Below, piece after piece: positions 25,290 to 34,214 of a DNA stretch of 64,000 nt. The notes beneath the pieces are model-generated. The model saw nothing but the letters and a program-made list of their open reading frames with translations, was not told the DNA's origin and searched no databases. This DNA is from Mycobacterium marinum (lineage in GTDB: Bacteria > Actinomycetota > Actinomycetes > Mycobacteriales > Mycobacteriaceae). The position numbers were made by a program, and so were the translations under genes. Each line of letters opens with the position of its first letter. Position 1 is the stretch's first letter. The stretch lies in contig NZ_CP024190.1 in the NCBI RefSeq assembly GCF_003391395.1, positions 5,332,001 to 5,396,000 on the forward strand, given 5' to 3'.

Positions 25290-25934
25290 TCAGAGCCGGC
25301 TGGCTTGCCCCGCGCGAACCAGCGTCGAGACCACCGACCCTTCGACCTCTTCGACGGTGAGGCCAACCAGCAGGTGATCGCGCCATGCCCGGTCCACCTC
25401 GAGGTAGCGGCGCAACAGCCCCTCCTCGCGGAACCCGACCTTCGCCAGCACCGCTCGGCTGGCCGCGTTCTCCGGGCGCACTGTGGCTTCCACCCGGTGC
25501 AGCCCCACCGGCCCGAAGCAGTGGTCCAGCCCCAGCGCCACCGCACCGGTGGCTATTCCCCCACCGATCTGCGAGCTGGCGACCCAATAGCCGATCCAGG
25601 CCGAACGCAGCGCCCCGTGCACCACGTTGCCGACGGTCAGCTGGCCACAGAACCTGCCGTCCAGCTCGATCACATACGGCAGCATCCGGCCCTTGCGCGC
25701 CTCCGAGCGCAGCCCCGAGCACACCGCCGGCCAGGCCGCGACCGAATGCCGGATGGTCCAGTCGCCCTCCGCGCTGGGCTCCCACGGTTCCAGGTGAGCG
25801 CGGTCGGCCAGCCGGGTCCGGCTCCACTGCGCGCCGTCGCGCATTCGAACCGGGCGCAGCCGGATCACGCCGGCACGAACCCGCAGCGGACCGACATCCA
25901 TCGGCCAACCGGGATGGCGCTGCCCAGCGCGCAT
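25290..25934 (-). CDS. RimJ-like GNAT N-acetyltransferase
   Basis: 214 residues from the ATG at 25934 (MRAGQRHPGWP); a GTG at 25943 is equally possible, and longer starts run into moeA. The GNAT fold shows as IRLRPVRMRDGAQW at the start, a conserved AHLEPWEPS segment, the pyrophosphate-binding region IGGGIATGAVALGLDHCF, VEATVRPENAASRAVLAKVGF and EEGLLRRYLEVD. This order is that of RimJ/RimL enzymes, which acetylate the N-terminal amine of ribosomal or other proteins. The true substrate is not known. It lies between moeA and the membrane protein on the same strand. Confidence 0.88.
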   Translation of the reverse strand: MRAGQRHPGWPMDVGPLRVRAGVIRLRPVRMRDGAQWSRTRLADRAHLEPWEPSAEGDWTIRHSVAAWPAVCSGLRSEARKGRMLPYVIELDGRFCGQLTVGNVVHGALRSAWIGYWVASSQIGGGIATGAVALGLDHCFGPVGLHRVEATVRPENAASRAVLAKVGFREEGLLRRYLEVDRAWRDHLLVGLTVEEVEGSVVSTLVRAGQASRL

Positions 25935-25965
25935 GAGGTTCACGAAGATCTTGCCGTGGGTCGCT

Positions 25966-27255
25966 CTACCCGTGCTGCGCCAGGAAGGCGACGTCAACGA
26001 TCTCGCCGGTACGAATCTGTTCGGCTCCGGTGGGTACCACAACCAGACAGTTTGCCTCGGCCAGCGTGGCCAGCAAGTGCGAGGATGCCCCCGGAGCCCC
26101 GCCCAGCGCCTGTACCAGGTATTCGCCGCTCTCCTGATCCCGCATGAGCTGGCCGCGCAGGTAGCCCTTGCGGCCGGCCACCGAGGTGATCGGCGACAGC
26201 GTGCGGGCCTGCACGATCCTGCGCATCGGTTGGCGTTTGCCCAGGGAGAGCCGGATGAGCGGACGAACCATCACCTCGAACACCACCAAGGCGCTGACCG
26301 GGTTGGCGGGCAGCAGAAACGTCGGGACCCGATCGCGGCCGAGTTGGCCGAACCCCTGAACGGATCCCGGATGCATCGCGATGCGAACCACTTCCATATC
26401 GCCGAGCTCGGAAAGCACCGAGCGGACCGCCTCGGCGGCCGCGCCGCCCACCCCGCCGGCGATCACCACCACCTCAGCCCGGTTGATCTGGCCCTCGACG
26501 ATCTCGCCGAGTTGCTTGGGGTCGTTGCTGACGATGCCGACCCGGTTCACCTCGGCGCCGGCGTCCCGGCCGGCGGCCGCCAGCGCGTAGGAGTTGACGT
26601 CGTACACCTGCCCATTGCCCGGCGTGCGGGAGATGTCCACCAGCTCCCCGCCCACCGCCATGACCGACAGCCGCGGCCGCGGGTGCACCAGCACCCGTTC
26701 GCGCCCCACCGCGGCCAGCAGCCCCACCTGGGCGGCCCCGATGATGGTGCCGGAGCGCACCGCGACGTCACCGGGCTGCACATCGTCACCGGCATGGCGC
26801 ACATAGGCGCCCGACGGCGCCCCGCGCAGCACCCGAACCCGATTCATTCCGCCATCGGTCCACCGCAGTGGCAGGACCGCGTCGGCCAGCGTCGGTAACG
26901 GGGCCCCGGTCTGCACCCGAACCGCCTGCTTGGGCTGCAACCTGGTGGGTGTGCGAGCACCGGCTTCGATGGTGCCCATCACCGGCAGCGTGACCGCATC
27001 ACGGCTGGTAGCGCTGCCGTCGTCGACAAAGAACTCGGCGGCGCCGGAGGCGAGGTCTTGCCCGACCCCCACCACGTCGACGCTGCGCACCGCATACCCG
27101 TCGATGGCGGCCTGATCAAAACCCGGAAGGGGACGTTCGGTGACCACTTCTTCGGCGCACATCAGGCCCTGCGCCTCGGCGATGGCAACACGGATCGGCC
27201 TCGGGGCCACCGCGGCGGCCGATATTCGGGCCTGCTGCTCCTCTACAGAACGCAC
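25966..27255 (-). CDS. moeA: molybdopterin molybdotransferase
   Basis: 429 residues from a GTG at 27255, which has GGAAAGG upstream. Inserts molybdate into adenylylated molybdopterin. Seen in order: the N-terminal RPLPGFDQAAIDGYAVR motif with the conserved FD..A.DGYA, a domain with ALRTPTRL-type residues, VQTGAPLPTLADAV, the MoCF-like domain with GGVGGAA (normally GGxSxG) and VSNDPKQLGE, and the C-terminal domain with LPANPVSALVVFEV. Mycobacteria carry two moeA paralogues; synteny points to moeA1. It lies 51 bases after galU on the same strand. Confidence 0.93.
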   Translation of the reverse strand: MRSVEEQQARISAAAVAPRPIRVAIAEAQGLMCAEEVVTERPLPGFDQAAIDGYAVRSVDVVGVGQDLASGAAEFFVDDGSATSRDAVTLPVMGTIEAGARTPTRLQPKQAVRVQTGAPLPTLADAVLPLRWTDGGMNRVRVLRGAPSGAYVRHAGDDVQPGDVAVRSGTIIGAAQVGLLAAVGRERVLVHPRPRLSVMAVGGELVDISRTPGNGQVYDVNSYALAAAGRDAGAEVNRVGIVSNDPKQLGEIVEGQINRAEVVVIAGGVGGAAAEAVRSVLSELGDMEVVRIAMHPGSVQGFGQLGRDRVPTFLLPANPVSALVVFEVMVRPLIRLSLGKRQPMRRIVQARTLSPITSVAGRKGYLRGQLMRDQESGEYLVQALGGAPGASSHLLATLAEANCLVVVPTGAEQIRTGEIVDVAFLAQHG

Positions 27256-27306
27256 AGCGCGCCTTTCCGTCGAGCCAAGTGGGCGAGCTGGGCCCAACCC
27301 GCTCGG

Positions 27307-28224
27307 CTACTGCTCGGTCAGGCCCAATCGCGCCACCAACCATCGCCGCAAATCCGGGCCGTAGTCGTCACGATCCAATGCAAAGTCAACCGCAGCCTTG
27401 AGGTAGCCGCCGGGATTTCCCAAGTCGTGTCGGGATCCGCGGTGCACCACGACATGGACCGGATGCCCCTCGGCGATCAGCAGCGCGATCGCGTCGGTGA
27501 GCTGAACTTCACCCCCGGCGCCGCGCTCGATCCGGCGCAGCGCATCGAAGATGGCGCGGTCGAGCACGTAGCGTCCCGCGGCCGCGAACATCGACGGCGC
27601 GTCTTGGGTCTTGGGCTTTTCGACCATCCCCTTGACCTTGAGAACATCGGGATTTGCCGCCCATTCCCCGCCCGGCACCGGCTCGACATCGAACACGCCG
27701 TAGGCGCTGATCTCGTCGGGGGATACCTCGATGGCACACAACACCGTGCCGCCCAGCCGGGCCCGCACCTTCGACATCGTCTCCAGCACGCCGGTCGGCA
27801 GCACCAGGTCGTCGGGCAAGAGCACCGATACGGCGTCCTCATCATCGGACAGCGTCGGCTCGACACAGCTGATGGCATGCCCCAGTCCGAGCGGCTCGGC
27901 CTGCACCACGGACTCGACCTTGATCAGTGCCGGGGCCCGGCGAACCTTGGCCAGCATGGCCGTCTTGCCGCGGGCCTCCAACGTGCCCTCGAGCACCAAG
28001 TCCTCGACAAAGTGCGCGACAACCCCGTCCTTGCCCTCCGAAGTGACGATCACCAGCCGCTCGGCACCGGCGGCGGCCGCCTCGGCGGCCACCAGCTCGA
28101 TACCGGGCGTGTCGACGACCGGCAGCAGCTCCTTGGGCACCGTCTTGGTCGCAGGTAGGAACCGCGTGCCCAGGCCGGCAGCGGGAACGATCGCCGTAAA
28201 GGGGATCGCAACTTCTTGTGACAT
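27307..28224 (-). CDS. galU: UTP-glucose-1-phosphate uridylyltransferase
   Basis: 305 residues. Makes UDP-glucose from UTP and glucose-1-phosphate. The nucleotide-binding signature PAAGLGTRFLPATKTVPKEL is at residues 14-33. LLPDDLVLP marks the metal and sugar-phosphate site, and VEKPKTQDAPS and RGSRHDLGNPGGYLKA follow, all standard for GalU. Length agrees with the family. It heads the minus-strand group with moeA. Although outside the polysaccharide island, it supplies UDP-glucose, a likely precursor for it. It is divergent from the 5-FTHF cyclo-ligase gene with a 77-base spacer. Confidence 0.95.
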   Translation of the reverse strand: MSQEVAIPFTAIVPAAGLGTRFLPATKTVPKELLPVVDTPGIELVAAEAAAAGAERLVIVTSEGKDGVVAHFVEDLVLEGTLEARGKTAMLAKVRRAPALIKVESVVQAEPLGLGHAISCVEPTLSDDEDAVSVLLPDDLVLPTGVLETMSKVRARLGGTVLCAIEVSPDEISAYGVFDVEPVPGGEWAANPDVLKVKGMVEKPKTQDAPSMFAAAGRYVLDRAIFDALRRIERGAGGEVQLTDAIALLIAEGHPVHVVVHRGSRHDLGNPGGYLKAAVDFALDRDDYGPDLRRWLVARLGLTEQ

Positions 28225-28301
28225 CGTTCAAACGATAACCTCGCCAGGAATCGCCGAGTCGGTCCGGCCGGTAGAAATCGTGACCTGTCATCGTTGAGGC
28301 C

Positions 28302-28895
28302 ATGACGTCGGTGAACAAGGCGGCGATGCGGGCGCGGCTGCGGCAGGCCCGGCGCCTGGTCCCCGACGACGTTCACGCCGCCGAAGCCCTGCTCCTCGAC
28401 GCACACTTGGCGCAGGTCATCGACGGTGGCGCCACCGTCTGCGGATACGTTCCGGTCGGCACCGAGCCGGGCTCGATCACCATGCTCGACGTGTTGTTGC
28501 AGCATGGGGCGCGGGTGCTGCTGCCGGTCGCCCGCACCACCGACGGCGACGGCCCACTGCCGCTGATGTGGGGCGAGTATCGGCCCGGTGAGCTGGTGCG
28601 CGGCCGCTGGGGACTGCTGGAACCGCCGGCGCCCTGGCTGCCGGACTCGGCCGTGGGCCAGGCCAGCCTGGTGCTGCTGCCCGCCCTGGCCGTCGACCTC
28701 GACGGTGTCCGGCTCGGCAAGGGGCTGGGCTTTTACGACCGGTCCCTGACCAACCGCAACCCGCAAGCCCGCCTGCTGGCGATCGTGCGCGACGAGGAGG
28801 TGGTCGACCGGTTGCCCTCGGAGCCGCACGACGTGCGGATGACGCACGCGATTACCCCCCAGCGCGGGGTCATTTCCTTTCCACACCGGGAATGA
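28302..28895 (+). CDS. 5-formyltetrahydrofolate cyclo-ligase family protein
   Basis: 197 residues. Converts 5-formyl-THF with ATP to 5,10-methenyl-THF and so recycles folate. Visible motifs are the N-terminal RARLRQARR helix, TVCGYVPVGTEPGSITML, and the C-terminal ATP-phosphate and folate motif LVLLPALAVDLDGVRLGKGLGFYDRSL. A GAGG box precedes the ATG. It starts the plus-strand group with the zinc-ribbon protein, the SAF protein and mscL, although the zinc-ribbon gene has its own operator 20 bases after this stop. Confidence 0.92.
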   Translation: MTSVNKAAMRARLRQARRLVPDDVHAAEALLLDAHLAQVIDGGATVCGYVPVGTEPGSITMLDVLLQHGARVLLPVARTTDGDGPLPLMWGEYRPGELVRGRWGLLEPPAPWLPDSAVGQASLVLLPALAVDLDGVRLGKGLGFYDRSLTNRNPQARLLAIVRDEEVVDRLPSEPHDVRMTHAITPQRGVISFPHRE

Positions 28896-28914
28896 TCGAG
28901 CTCACGTGGCGGTT

Positions 28915-28941
28915 CTAGCACTTGAAACGGTAGAGTGCTAA
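28915..28941 (+). promoter_or_regulatory. CIRCE element (HrcA operator)
   Basis: CTAGCACTT, nine bases, then GAGTGCTAA. The right arm is a perfect match to the CIRCE consensus, the spacer is exactly nine and the left arm matches 7 of 9. It lies 28 bases before the GTG of the FmdB/Ruc-like gene. CIRCE is the binding site of the heat-shock repressor HrcA, so this gene should rise on heat or proteotoxic stress. Confidence 0.85.
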
Positions 28942-28969
28942 CCCAGACTGACCAAATCCGGAGGTTTCT

Positions 28970-29305
28970 GTGCCGACCTACAGCTACGAGTGCACTGAGT
29001 GCAGCAACCGCTTCGACGTTGTGCAGTCGTTCACCGACGACTCGCTCACCACGTGCGAGGAATGCTCCGGTCGGCTGCGCAAGCTGTTCCACGCAGTTGG
29101 CGTCGTGTTCAAGGGCAGCGGTTTCTACCGCACCGATAGCCGCGAAGCGACGAAGAAATCGAAGAGCTCCAGCGGCGGGTCGTCGTCGAGCGAATCTTCC
29201 AGCAGCTCCGGGTCGAGCGACGCCAAGACGTCGAGCACTTCGTCGAGCTCCAAGGAGAAGTCGACAAGCAGCGCCACCCCGGCCGCAGCCAGCACCTCGA
29301 GCTAG
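28970..29305 (+). CDS. FmdB-family zinc-ribbon protein, Ruc-like redox-regulated chaperone
   Basis: 111 residues from a GTG with GGAGG upstream. The first 45 residues form a zinc ribbon with two CxxC pairs (YECTECSNRF and TTCEECSGRL). Residues 62-111 are a low-complexity tail of Ser, Lys, Thr and Ala, expected to be disordered. The M. tuberculosis counterpart Rv0991c has been described as Ruc, a chaperone that becomes active on oxidation and works with the DnaK system. The CIRCE element upstream fits that role. The assignment to Ruc rests on architecture, operator and synteny. Confidence 0.88.
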   Translation: MPTYSYECTECSNRFDVVQSFTDDSLTTCEECSGRLRKLFHAVGVVFKGSGFYRTDSREATKKSKSSSGGSSSSESSSSSGSSDAKTSSTSSSSKEKSTSSATPAAASTSS

Positions 29306-29371
29306 CGGGTTATCCACAGGGAGCCGTCTGACCGGCACCCGCCGCCCCGCCACCCGCCTACCGTTTGCACC

Positions 29372-30046
29372 GTGGCGGATCCCTCGCTGAACCCAACCCT
29401 GCTCAGCCGCATAGCGGTGTCGGTGCGTCCCGAGTGGACCCGGACCGTCCTGGCCCGCCGCGTTGTCGCGGGCGTTCTGGTCGTGCTGGCCGCCGTCGCC
29501 GCCCTGTGGCCCAGCCCCGACACCAACCTCTCCGAGGTGGTGGTTGCCGCGCGTGACCTATCGCCGGGCACACCGTTGACCACCGCGGACGTCCGCCTGG
29601 AAACGCGTTCGGCCGCAACCCTTCCCGACGGATCCCAAACCGATGTGGGCGCATTGGTCGGGGCGACACTGGCCAGCCCCACCCGGCGCGGCGAGGTACT
29701 CACCGACGTCCGAATCCTGGGCAGCCGGCTGGCCGAGTCCACCGCCGGCCCCGGCGCCCGGGTCGTGCCGCTACATCTGGCCGACAGTGCGCTGATCGAT
29801 CTGATCCGGGTCGGCGACGTCGTGGACGTCCTGGCCGCGCCGCCCGCCGACGCGCCGGCGGCCAATCAGCCCTCCCCACCGGCCGCGAAGGTCGTGGCCA
29901 CCGACGCCGTCGTCGTGCTGGTGTCGGCCAAGCAGGAGCTACAAACGCACGCTGACCGCGTAGTGTTGGTTGCGCTGCCGGCTCGCCTGGCGAACATGGT
30001 GGCGGGCTCTGCGCTTGGGCAGACTCTCACCCTGACCCTGCACTGA
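29372..30046 (+). CDS. SAF-domain protein (CpaB/FlgA-like), membrane anchored
   Basis: 224 residues from a GTG. One membrane segment (VVAGVLVVLAAVAALWPS, about residues 30-47) is followed by a SAF domain with the typical VVVAARDLSPGTPLTTADVR opening, VGATLASPTRRGEVLT and RVVPLHLADSALIDLIRVGD. Such domains occur in pilus assembly CpaB and flagellar FlgA proteins, but no pilus genes are near. The domain faces outside. It is probably a small mycobacterial surface protein, and by position it may match Rv0990c. It lies 66 bases after the zinc-ribbon gene and 76 before mscL. Confidence 0.78.
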   Translation: MADPSLNPTLLSRIAVSVRPEWTRTVLARRVVAGVLVVLAAVAALWPSPDTNLSEVVVAARDLSPGTPLTTADVRLETRSAATLPDGSQTDVGALVGATLASPTRRGEVLTDVRILGSRLAESTAGPGARVVPLHLADSALIDLIRVGDVVDVLAAPPADAPAANQPSPPAAKVVATDAVVVLVSAKQELQTHADRVVLVALPARLANMVAGSALGQTLTLTLH

Positions 30047-30122
30047 GCAGCTCGCCGCCGTTGCACAGGTGATCGACAGCAAACGCGGTCCAGTCTCGGT
30101 CCATTCCTGAAGGGACATCCCA

Positions 30123-30578
30123 ATGCTCAAAGGGTTCAAGGAGTTTCTCTCGCGGGGCAATATCGTCGACCTGGCCGTCGCCGTGGTCATCGGTACGGCA
30201 TTCACGGCGCTGGTCACCAGGTTCACCGACAGCATCATCACGCCGCTGATCAACCGGGTGGGCGTCAACGAGCAGTCCGATCTAGGCATCTTGAAGATCG
30301 GCATCGGCCGCGGCCAGAGCATCGACTTGAACGTATTGCTGTCGGCCACCATCAACTTCATCCTGGTCGCCGGGGTGGTCTATTTCCTGGTGGTGGTGCC
30401 CTACAACACGTTGCGCAAGAAGGGTGAGGTCGAGCAGGCCGACGACGCCCAAATCGTCCTGCTCACCGAAATCCGCGACTTGCTCGCACAGACGAACTCC
30501 AACTCGTCCGGCCGGCACGAGGCCCCGGGGACAGCCGGGACGCCCCCGCCGAACTACGGACCCCGCGCGGACACCTGA
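30123..30578 (+). CDS. mscL: large-conductance mechanosensitive channel
   Basis: 151 residues, as expected for mycobacterial MscL. MLKGFKEFLSRGNIVDLAVAVVIG is the N-terminal amphipathic helix plus first membrane helix, and the second helix is INFILVAGVVYFLVVVPYN. The C-terminal cytoplasmic helix (EIRDLLAQ) is followed by a Pro/Gly-rich tail. It opens under membrane tension to release solutes on osmotic downshift. A GAAGGGA box precedes the ATG. Convergent with moaB2, 19 bases away. Confidence 0.95.
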   Translation: MLKGFKEFLSRGNIVDLAVAVVIGTAFTALVTRFTDSIITPLINRVGVNEQSDLGILKIGIGRGQSIDLNVLLSATINFILVAGVVYFLVVVPYNTLRKKGEVEQADDAQIVLLTEIRDLLAQTNSNSSGRHEAPGTAGTPPPNYGPRADT

Positions 30579-30597
30579 CCCGTCACCGGGCCTGGGC

Positions 30598-31143
30598 CTA
30601 GATCTCCAGACTCGACAGTTGGCCGATGATGTGGGCGGCCAACGGATTCAGCGTCGCCATCCCGTCCCGCACGGCATAGCGGGACCCGGCCAGGTTGACC
30701 ACCAACGTGCTCCCGGATACCCCGGCCAAGCCACGTGAGAGCCCGGCGTCGGTGATTCCGGCGGACAATCCCGAGGCCCGGATGGCCTCGGCGATGCCCA
30801 GAATTTCGCGGTCCAGAATCTCGCGGGTGGCCTCCGGGGTGACGTCACGCGGCGTCACACCGGTGCCGCCCACCGATACCACCAGGTCCACCCCACCAAT
30901 CACCGCGGTGTTCAACGCGTTTCGGATGTCGACCTCGTCGGCCTCAACCGCAACCACCCCGTCGACGACGAAACCGGCCTCGGTGAGCAGCTCGGTGACC
31001 AGCGGCCCGCTGTGATCCTCATCGCCGTGCGCGGTGCGGTCGTCCACGACGACGACGAGTGCCCGGCCGACTACTAACTCCGCACCCTGTTCCATGGGTG
31101 CAACGCTATATCCGAGGTCGGACAGCTGTGCATCGGCGTTCAC
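30598..31143 (-). CDS. moaB2: MoaB/Mog-type molybdenum cofactor protein
   Basis: 181 residues. MogA/MoaB fold with RALVVVVDDRTAHGDEDHSGPLV, the central DLVVSVGGTGVTPRDVTPEAT motif (GGTGxxxRD is the MPT-binding hallmark) and LAGVSGSTLVVNLAGS. Such proteins adenylylate molybdopterin or have lost that role. The GTG start overlaps the pepD stop as GTGA, so it is coupled to the stress operon mprA-mprB-pepD. Mycobacteria keep this gene order, although the link between molybdenum cofactor and envelope stress is not clear. Confidence 0.9.
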   Translation of the reverse strand: MNADAQLSDLGYSVAPMEQGAELVVGRALVVVVDDRTAHGDEDHSGPLVTELLTEAGFVVDGVVAVEADEVDIRNALNTAVIGGVDLVVSVGGTGVTPRDVTPEATREILDREILGIAEAIRASGLSAGITDAGLSRGLAGVSGSTLVVNLAGSRYAVRDGMATLNPLAAHIIGQLSSLEI

Positions 31144-32636
31144 TGTTCCGCCTTGCCGAGGGTGACTTGCACGGTACGAGTACTGCCGTCGGGATCCTGG
31201 AAGGTCAGCGACACCTTGTCACCCGGCGCCTTGGACCGCACCGCGGCGACCAGCGCGTCGGCGCTGGTGATCGCCCGATCATCGACCTTGGTGACGACAA
31301 CGCCCTTGGGCAACCCGGCGGTAGCGGCCGCACCGCCCTGCACCACCTCGACAACCTTGGCGCCGGGGACCCCCTTGTCGGTGGTCACCTGCACGCCCAG
31401 CGAGGCGTGTGATGCCTTGCCGGTGCTGATCAACTCGTCGGCGATGCGCTTGGCCTGGTCGACCGGAATCGCGAAGCCCAGGCCGATGGAACCACTTTGG
31501 GCATCGCCGGAGTCCGCGCCCAGCGTGGCGATGGCCGAGTTGATGCCCACCAGTTGAGCGTTCATGTTGACCAGCGCGCCACCGGAGTTACCCGGGTTGA
31601 TCGCGGCGTCGGTCTGGATGGCATCCAGCACGGTGTTCTGGTTACCCGCCTCGCCGGTGGTGGACACCGGACGGTTGAGGGCGCTGACGATTCCCGTGGT
31701 CACGGTGCCGGCCAGGCCCAGCGGGGAACCGATCGCCAGCACCGGCTGGCCGACCCGCAGGTCCGCCGACGATCCCAGCGCAATCGGGGTCAGGCCACTG
31801 ACCCCGGACACCCGGACGACGGCGATATCGCTGGTGGGGTCGGCCCCGACCACGGTGAACGACGCGGTACGCCCGTCATAGAGCGTGACCGTGGTCTTGG
31901 GCTCCGGCGCACCGGCGGGCGGCTTGGCGGCGGCGGCCACCACGTGGTTGTTGGTCATGACCAATCCGTCGGCCGACAAGATGATGCCCGAACCCTCTTC
32001 GGACTGGCGGCCCACGTCGGTTTCCAGCATCACGACGCTGGGCAGCACTTTGGCGGCCACCTGCTCCACCGAACCCGGCGGCATGTTTGCTGCGGGGACA
32101 CTCGGAGCCCCGCTGGCGACCATTTCACGACCGCTGCTCGTTGCCGGCGAGCGGTTGAGTTCGATGATCGATGCGGCCGCACCGCCGATACCGGCGGACA
32201 CCACCGCGATCACGACCGCACCCATGACCAACATTCCGGCCCGGGGCCGACGTTCGCGAATTACGTTGGGAGGGGGCGCCATCGGTGGCAGCATGCCGGG
32301 AATCGGCCCCGGCCGCGTGCCGCCAGGGATCGGGCCCGGCCCGGTGTCGGGCGGGATCGGTCCCGGACCGGTGGCGGGCGGCAGCAGGCCCGGCCCGGTA
32401 CCGCTCACACCCTCGTAGGGCGGGCGCGGCTGCGGGCGGGACTGGTGATAGCGCCAGTCGAACTGCGGGTTGTAATTTTGCTGCGGCCCCTGGGCATAAG
32501 CGGGCGGCACTGGCTGGTTAGGCGCGGTACGATATCCCGGCTGCTGCGGCGGTGGCGAATACCTCGGGTGATTCGTCATGTCGCTAAGTCGCTCTTCCTC
32601 TGCTCGGGCTTGTTTGGCCCTCGATTTTCCAGCCAT
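31140..32636 (-). CDS. pepD: HtrA-like serine protease PepD
   Basis: 498 residues. A cytoplasmic proline-rich N-terminus (1-133) precedes a membrane helix (about 134-156), a trypsin-like domain and a PDZ domain (about 405-495). The catalytic triad is visible as TNNHVVAAA (His), PTSDIAVVRV (Asp) and NPGNSGGALV (Ser). The protease acts outside the membrane on misfolded envelope proteins. The N-terminus carries a tandem run of G-P-G-x-x-P units at residues 79-118. An internal ATG at 32579 is another possible start. The M. tuberculosis protein has 464 residues. It lies 42 bases after mprB. Confidence 0.94.
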   Translation of the reverse strand: MAGKSRAKQARAEEERLSDMTNHPRYSPPPQQPGYRTAPNQPVPPAYAQGPQQNYNPQFDWRYHQSRPQPRPPYEGVSGTGPGLLPPATGPGPIPPDTGPGPIPGGTRPGPIPGMLPPMAPPPNVIRERRPRAGMLVMGAVVIAVVSAGIGGAAASIIELNRSPATSSGREMVASGAPSVPAANMPPGSVEQVAAKVLPSVVMLETDVGRQSEEGSGIILSADGLVMTNNHVVAAAAKPPAGAPEPKTTVTLYDGRTASFTVVGADPTSDIAVVRVSGVSGLTPIALGSSADLRVGQPVLAIGSPLGLAGTVTTGIVSALNRPVSTTGEAGNQNTVLDAIQTDAAINPGNSGGALVNMNAQLVGINSAIATLGADSGDAQSGSIGLGFAIPVDQAKRIADELISTGKASHASLGVQVTTDKGVPGAKVVEVVQGGAAATAGLPKGVVVTKVDDRAITSADALVAAVRSKAPGDKVSLTFQDPDGSTRTVQVTLGKAEQ

Positions 32637-32678
32637 GCGCTGCTTGCATGGGCTTGATGGTCAACAGTAACTGCACAA

Positions 32679-34214
32679 CTACCTTGCGCGCGCGGACTGA
32701 GAATCCACTGAGATAACGTTCGCCGAACCCCGAGAGTTCGCGCCATTGGCGCCGCGGGTGTCTACGGGCTCGGTCTTTTTGTCATCGGGGGCCGCCGGGT
32801 AGGCCGAATCCGGCATCGGGCGCCCAGGCAACAGCATGCAGATTGCTGTTCCGGGCGGCTGACCGCCCGGAACGGTGTCTTCGATGCGCAGCGATCCCCC
32901 GTGATTGAGCACCACCTGCTTGACGATGGCCAGTCCCAGGCCCGAGCCCGGCATCGCCCGCGCCGAAGTGGACCGGTAGAACCTCTCGAAGACCAGACGA
33001 CGCTCTTGCGGGGAAATGCCCGGCCCGTTGTCGGACACCACCAGCTCCGCGTGCGATGGATCAAGCTGGCGCAGCCGGATGCCCACCCGGCCGCCCGGCG
33101 GACTCCATTTGGCGGCGTTATCCATCAAATTCAGTGCCGCCCGCGACAACCCGGCCGCATCGCCGTAGACCTGCCAACCGACGACATCGACGTCGAAGTG
33201 GATGTCGTTGCGACGGCGCCGGACTCGCTCCAGGCTGCGGTCGACCACCTCGGCCATGTCGACGGGTTCGTGCACCACGACACCGGCATCGCCACGGGTC
33301 AGGTCGACCAGGTCGCCCACCAGCGTGGACAATTCCTCGATCTGGGCGACCACATCCTCGCGCAAGCCAACCATCTCCTGCTCCGGCAGGCGTGGCGCGC
33401 CGGGCTCCATCGACGCCATCAGCAGCTCGACATTGGTGCGCAGCGAAGTCAGCGGGGTACGCAACTCGTGGCCGGCGTCGGAGACCAGCCGCGCCTGCCG
33501 TTCCCGGGACTCGGCCAGCGCTCGCAGCATCAAGTTGAATGCCTCGGTAAGCCTGGCCAACTCGTCGCTGCCGAAAACCGGGATGGGCCGCAGGTCGTCG
33601 GTGCGGGCGACCCGCTCGGCCGCTTCGGTGAGCCGACCCACCGGGCGCAACCCGGCCCTGGTCACCATTCCACCGGCCACGGCGGCGACCGCGACGCCAA
33701 CGCCACCAACGATCAGCAGCACGGCGCGCAGCTTTGTCATGACCGCTTCGGTCGGTTTCAAACTCTTGGAGATCAGCAGCGAGCTGCCGTTGGGCAGATG
33801 GATCGCAAGCACGCGCTGATCGGACACGGTGCGCCGGGACAAGAACAGATCCCCGTGGATCACCGCTTTCTCCGGCGCCCCGACCGGCAGGGTCTGCCCC
33901 GGCTGGTTGGCCGTGTAGATCGACCGGCCCGGGTTCACCAGCATCGCGTTCACATCCGAGTAGGCGGTGCCCTCGATGGCTTTGCCCGGATCGGCGGCCA
34001 GCGAGCCGCTGGCGATCAACAACTGCGCCCGGCTCTGCAGCTGGTTGTCGATGTCGCTGTAAAGGGCGGCCGAGATCACCGCATAGACGGCAAAGGACAT
34101 CAGCACCACGACCATCGCCACCATGGACATCGCCAGCAGCATCACCCGCCAGCGCAGCGACAGCGAGCTGGTGGCACGCAGCGGTGCGCGCGGTCCGCGA
34201 CGGAATCCCACCAT
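32679..34214 (-). CDS. mprB: sensor histidine kinase MprB
   Basis: 511 residues. Two membrane helices (about residues 25-50 and 165-185) flank an extracytoplasmic sensor domain. HAMP follows, then the H-box GHELRTPLTSLRTNVELL, the N-box LNLMDNAAKWSPPGG, DNGPGIS and SGLGLAIVKQVV of the ATPase domain. MprB phosphorylates MprA in response to envelope stress; in M. tuberculosis it controls sigB, sigE and pepD. The ATG overlaps the mprA stop (ATGA at 34214). The C-terminal extension after the ATPase core (about 45 residues) is hydrophilic. Confidence 0.95.
   Translation of the reverse strand: MVGFRRGPRAPLRATSSLSLRWRVMLLAMSMVAMVVVLMSFAVYAVISAALYSDIDNQLQSRAQLLIASGSLAADPGKAIEGTAYSDVNAMLVNPGRSIYTANQPGQTLPVGAPEKAVIHGDLFLSRRTVSDQRVLAIHLPNGSSLLISKSLKPTEAVMTKLRAVLLIVGGVGVAVAAVAGGMVTRAGLRPVGRLTEAAERVARTDDLRPIPVFGSDELARLTEAFNLMLRALAESRERQARLVSDAGHELRTPLTSLRTNVELLMASMEPGAPRLPEQEMVGLREDVVAQIEELSTLVGDLVDLTRGDAGVVVHEPVDMAEVVDRSLERVRRRRNDIHFDVDVVGWQVYGDAAGLSRAALNLMDNAAKWSPPGGRVGIRLRQLDPSHAELVVSDNGPGISPQERRLVFERFYRSTSARAMPGSGLGLAIVKQVVLNHGGSLRIEDTVPGGQPPGTAICMLLPGRPMPDSAYPAAPDDKKTEPVDTRGANGANSRGSANVISVDSQSARAR

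Noticed and set aside
29310..29318. Perfect DnaA box TTATCCACA after the zinc-ribbon gene
   Set aside because: Single copy, with no cluster of boxes and no dnaA or dnaN nearby. A chance hit or minor site, not an origin.
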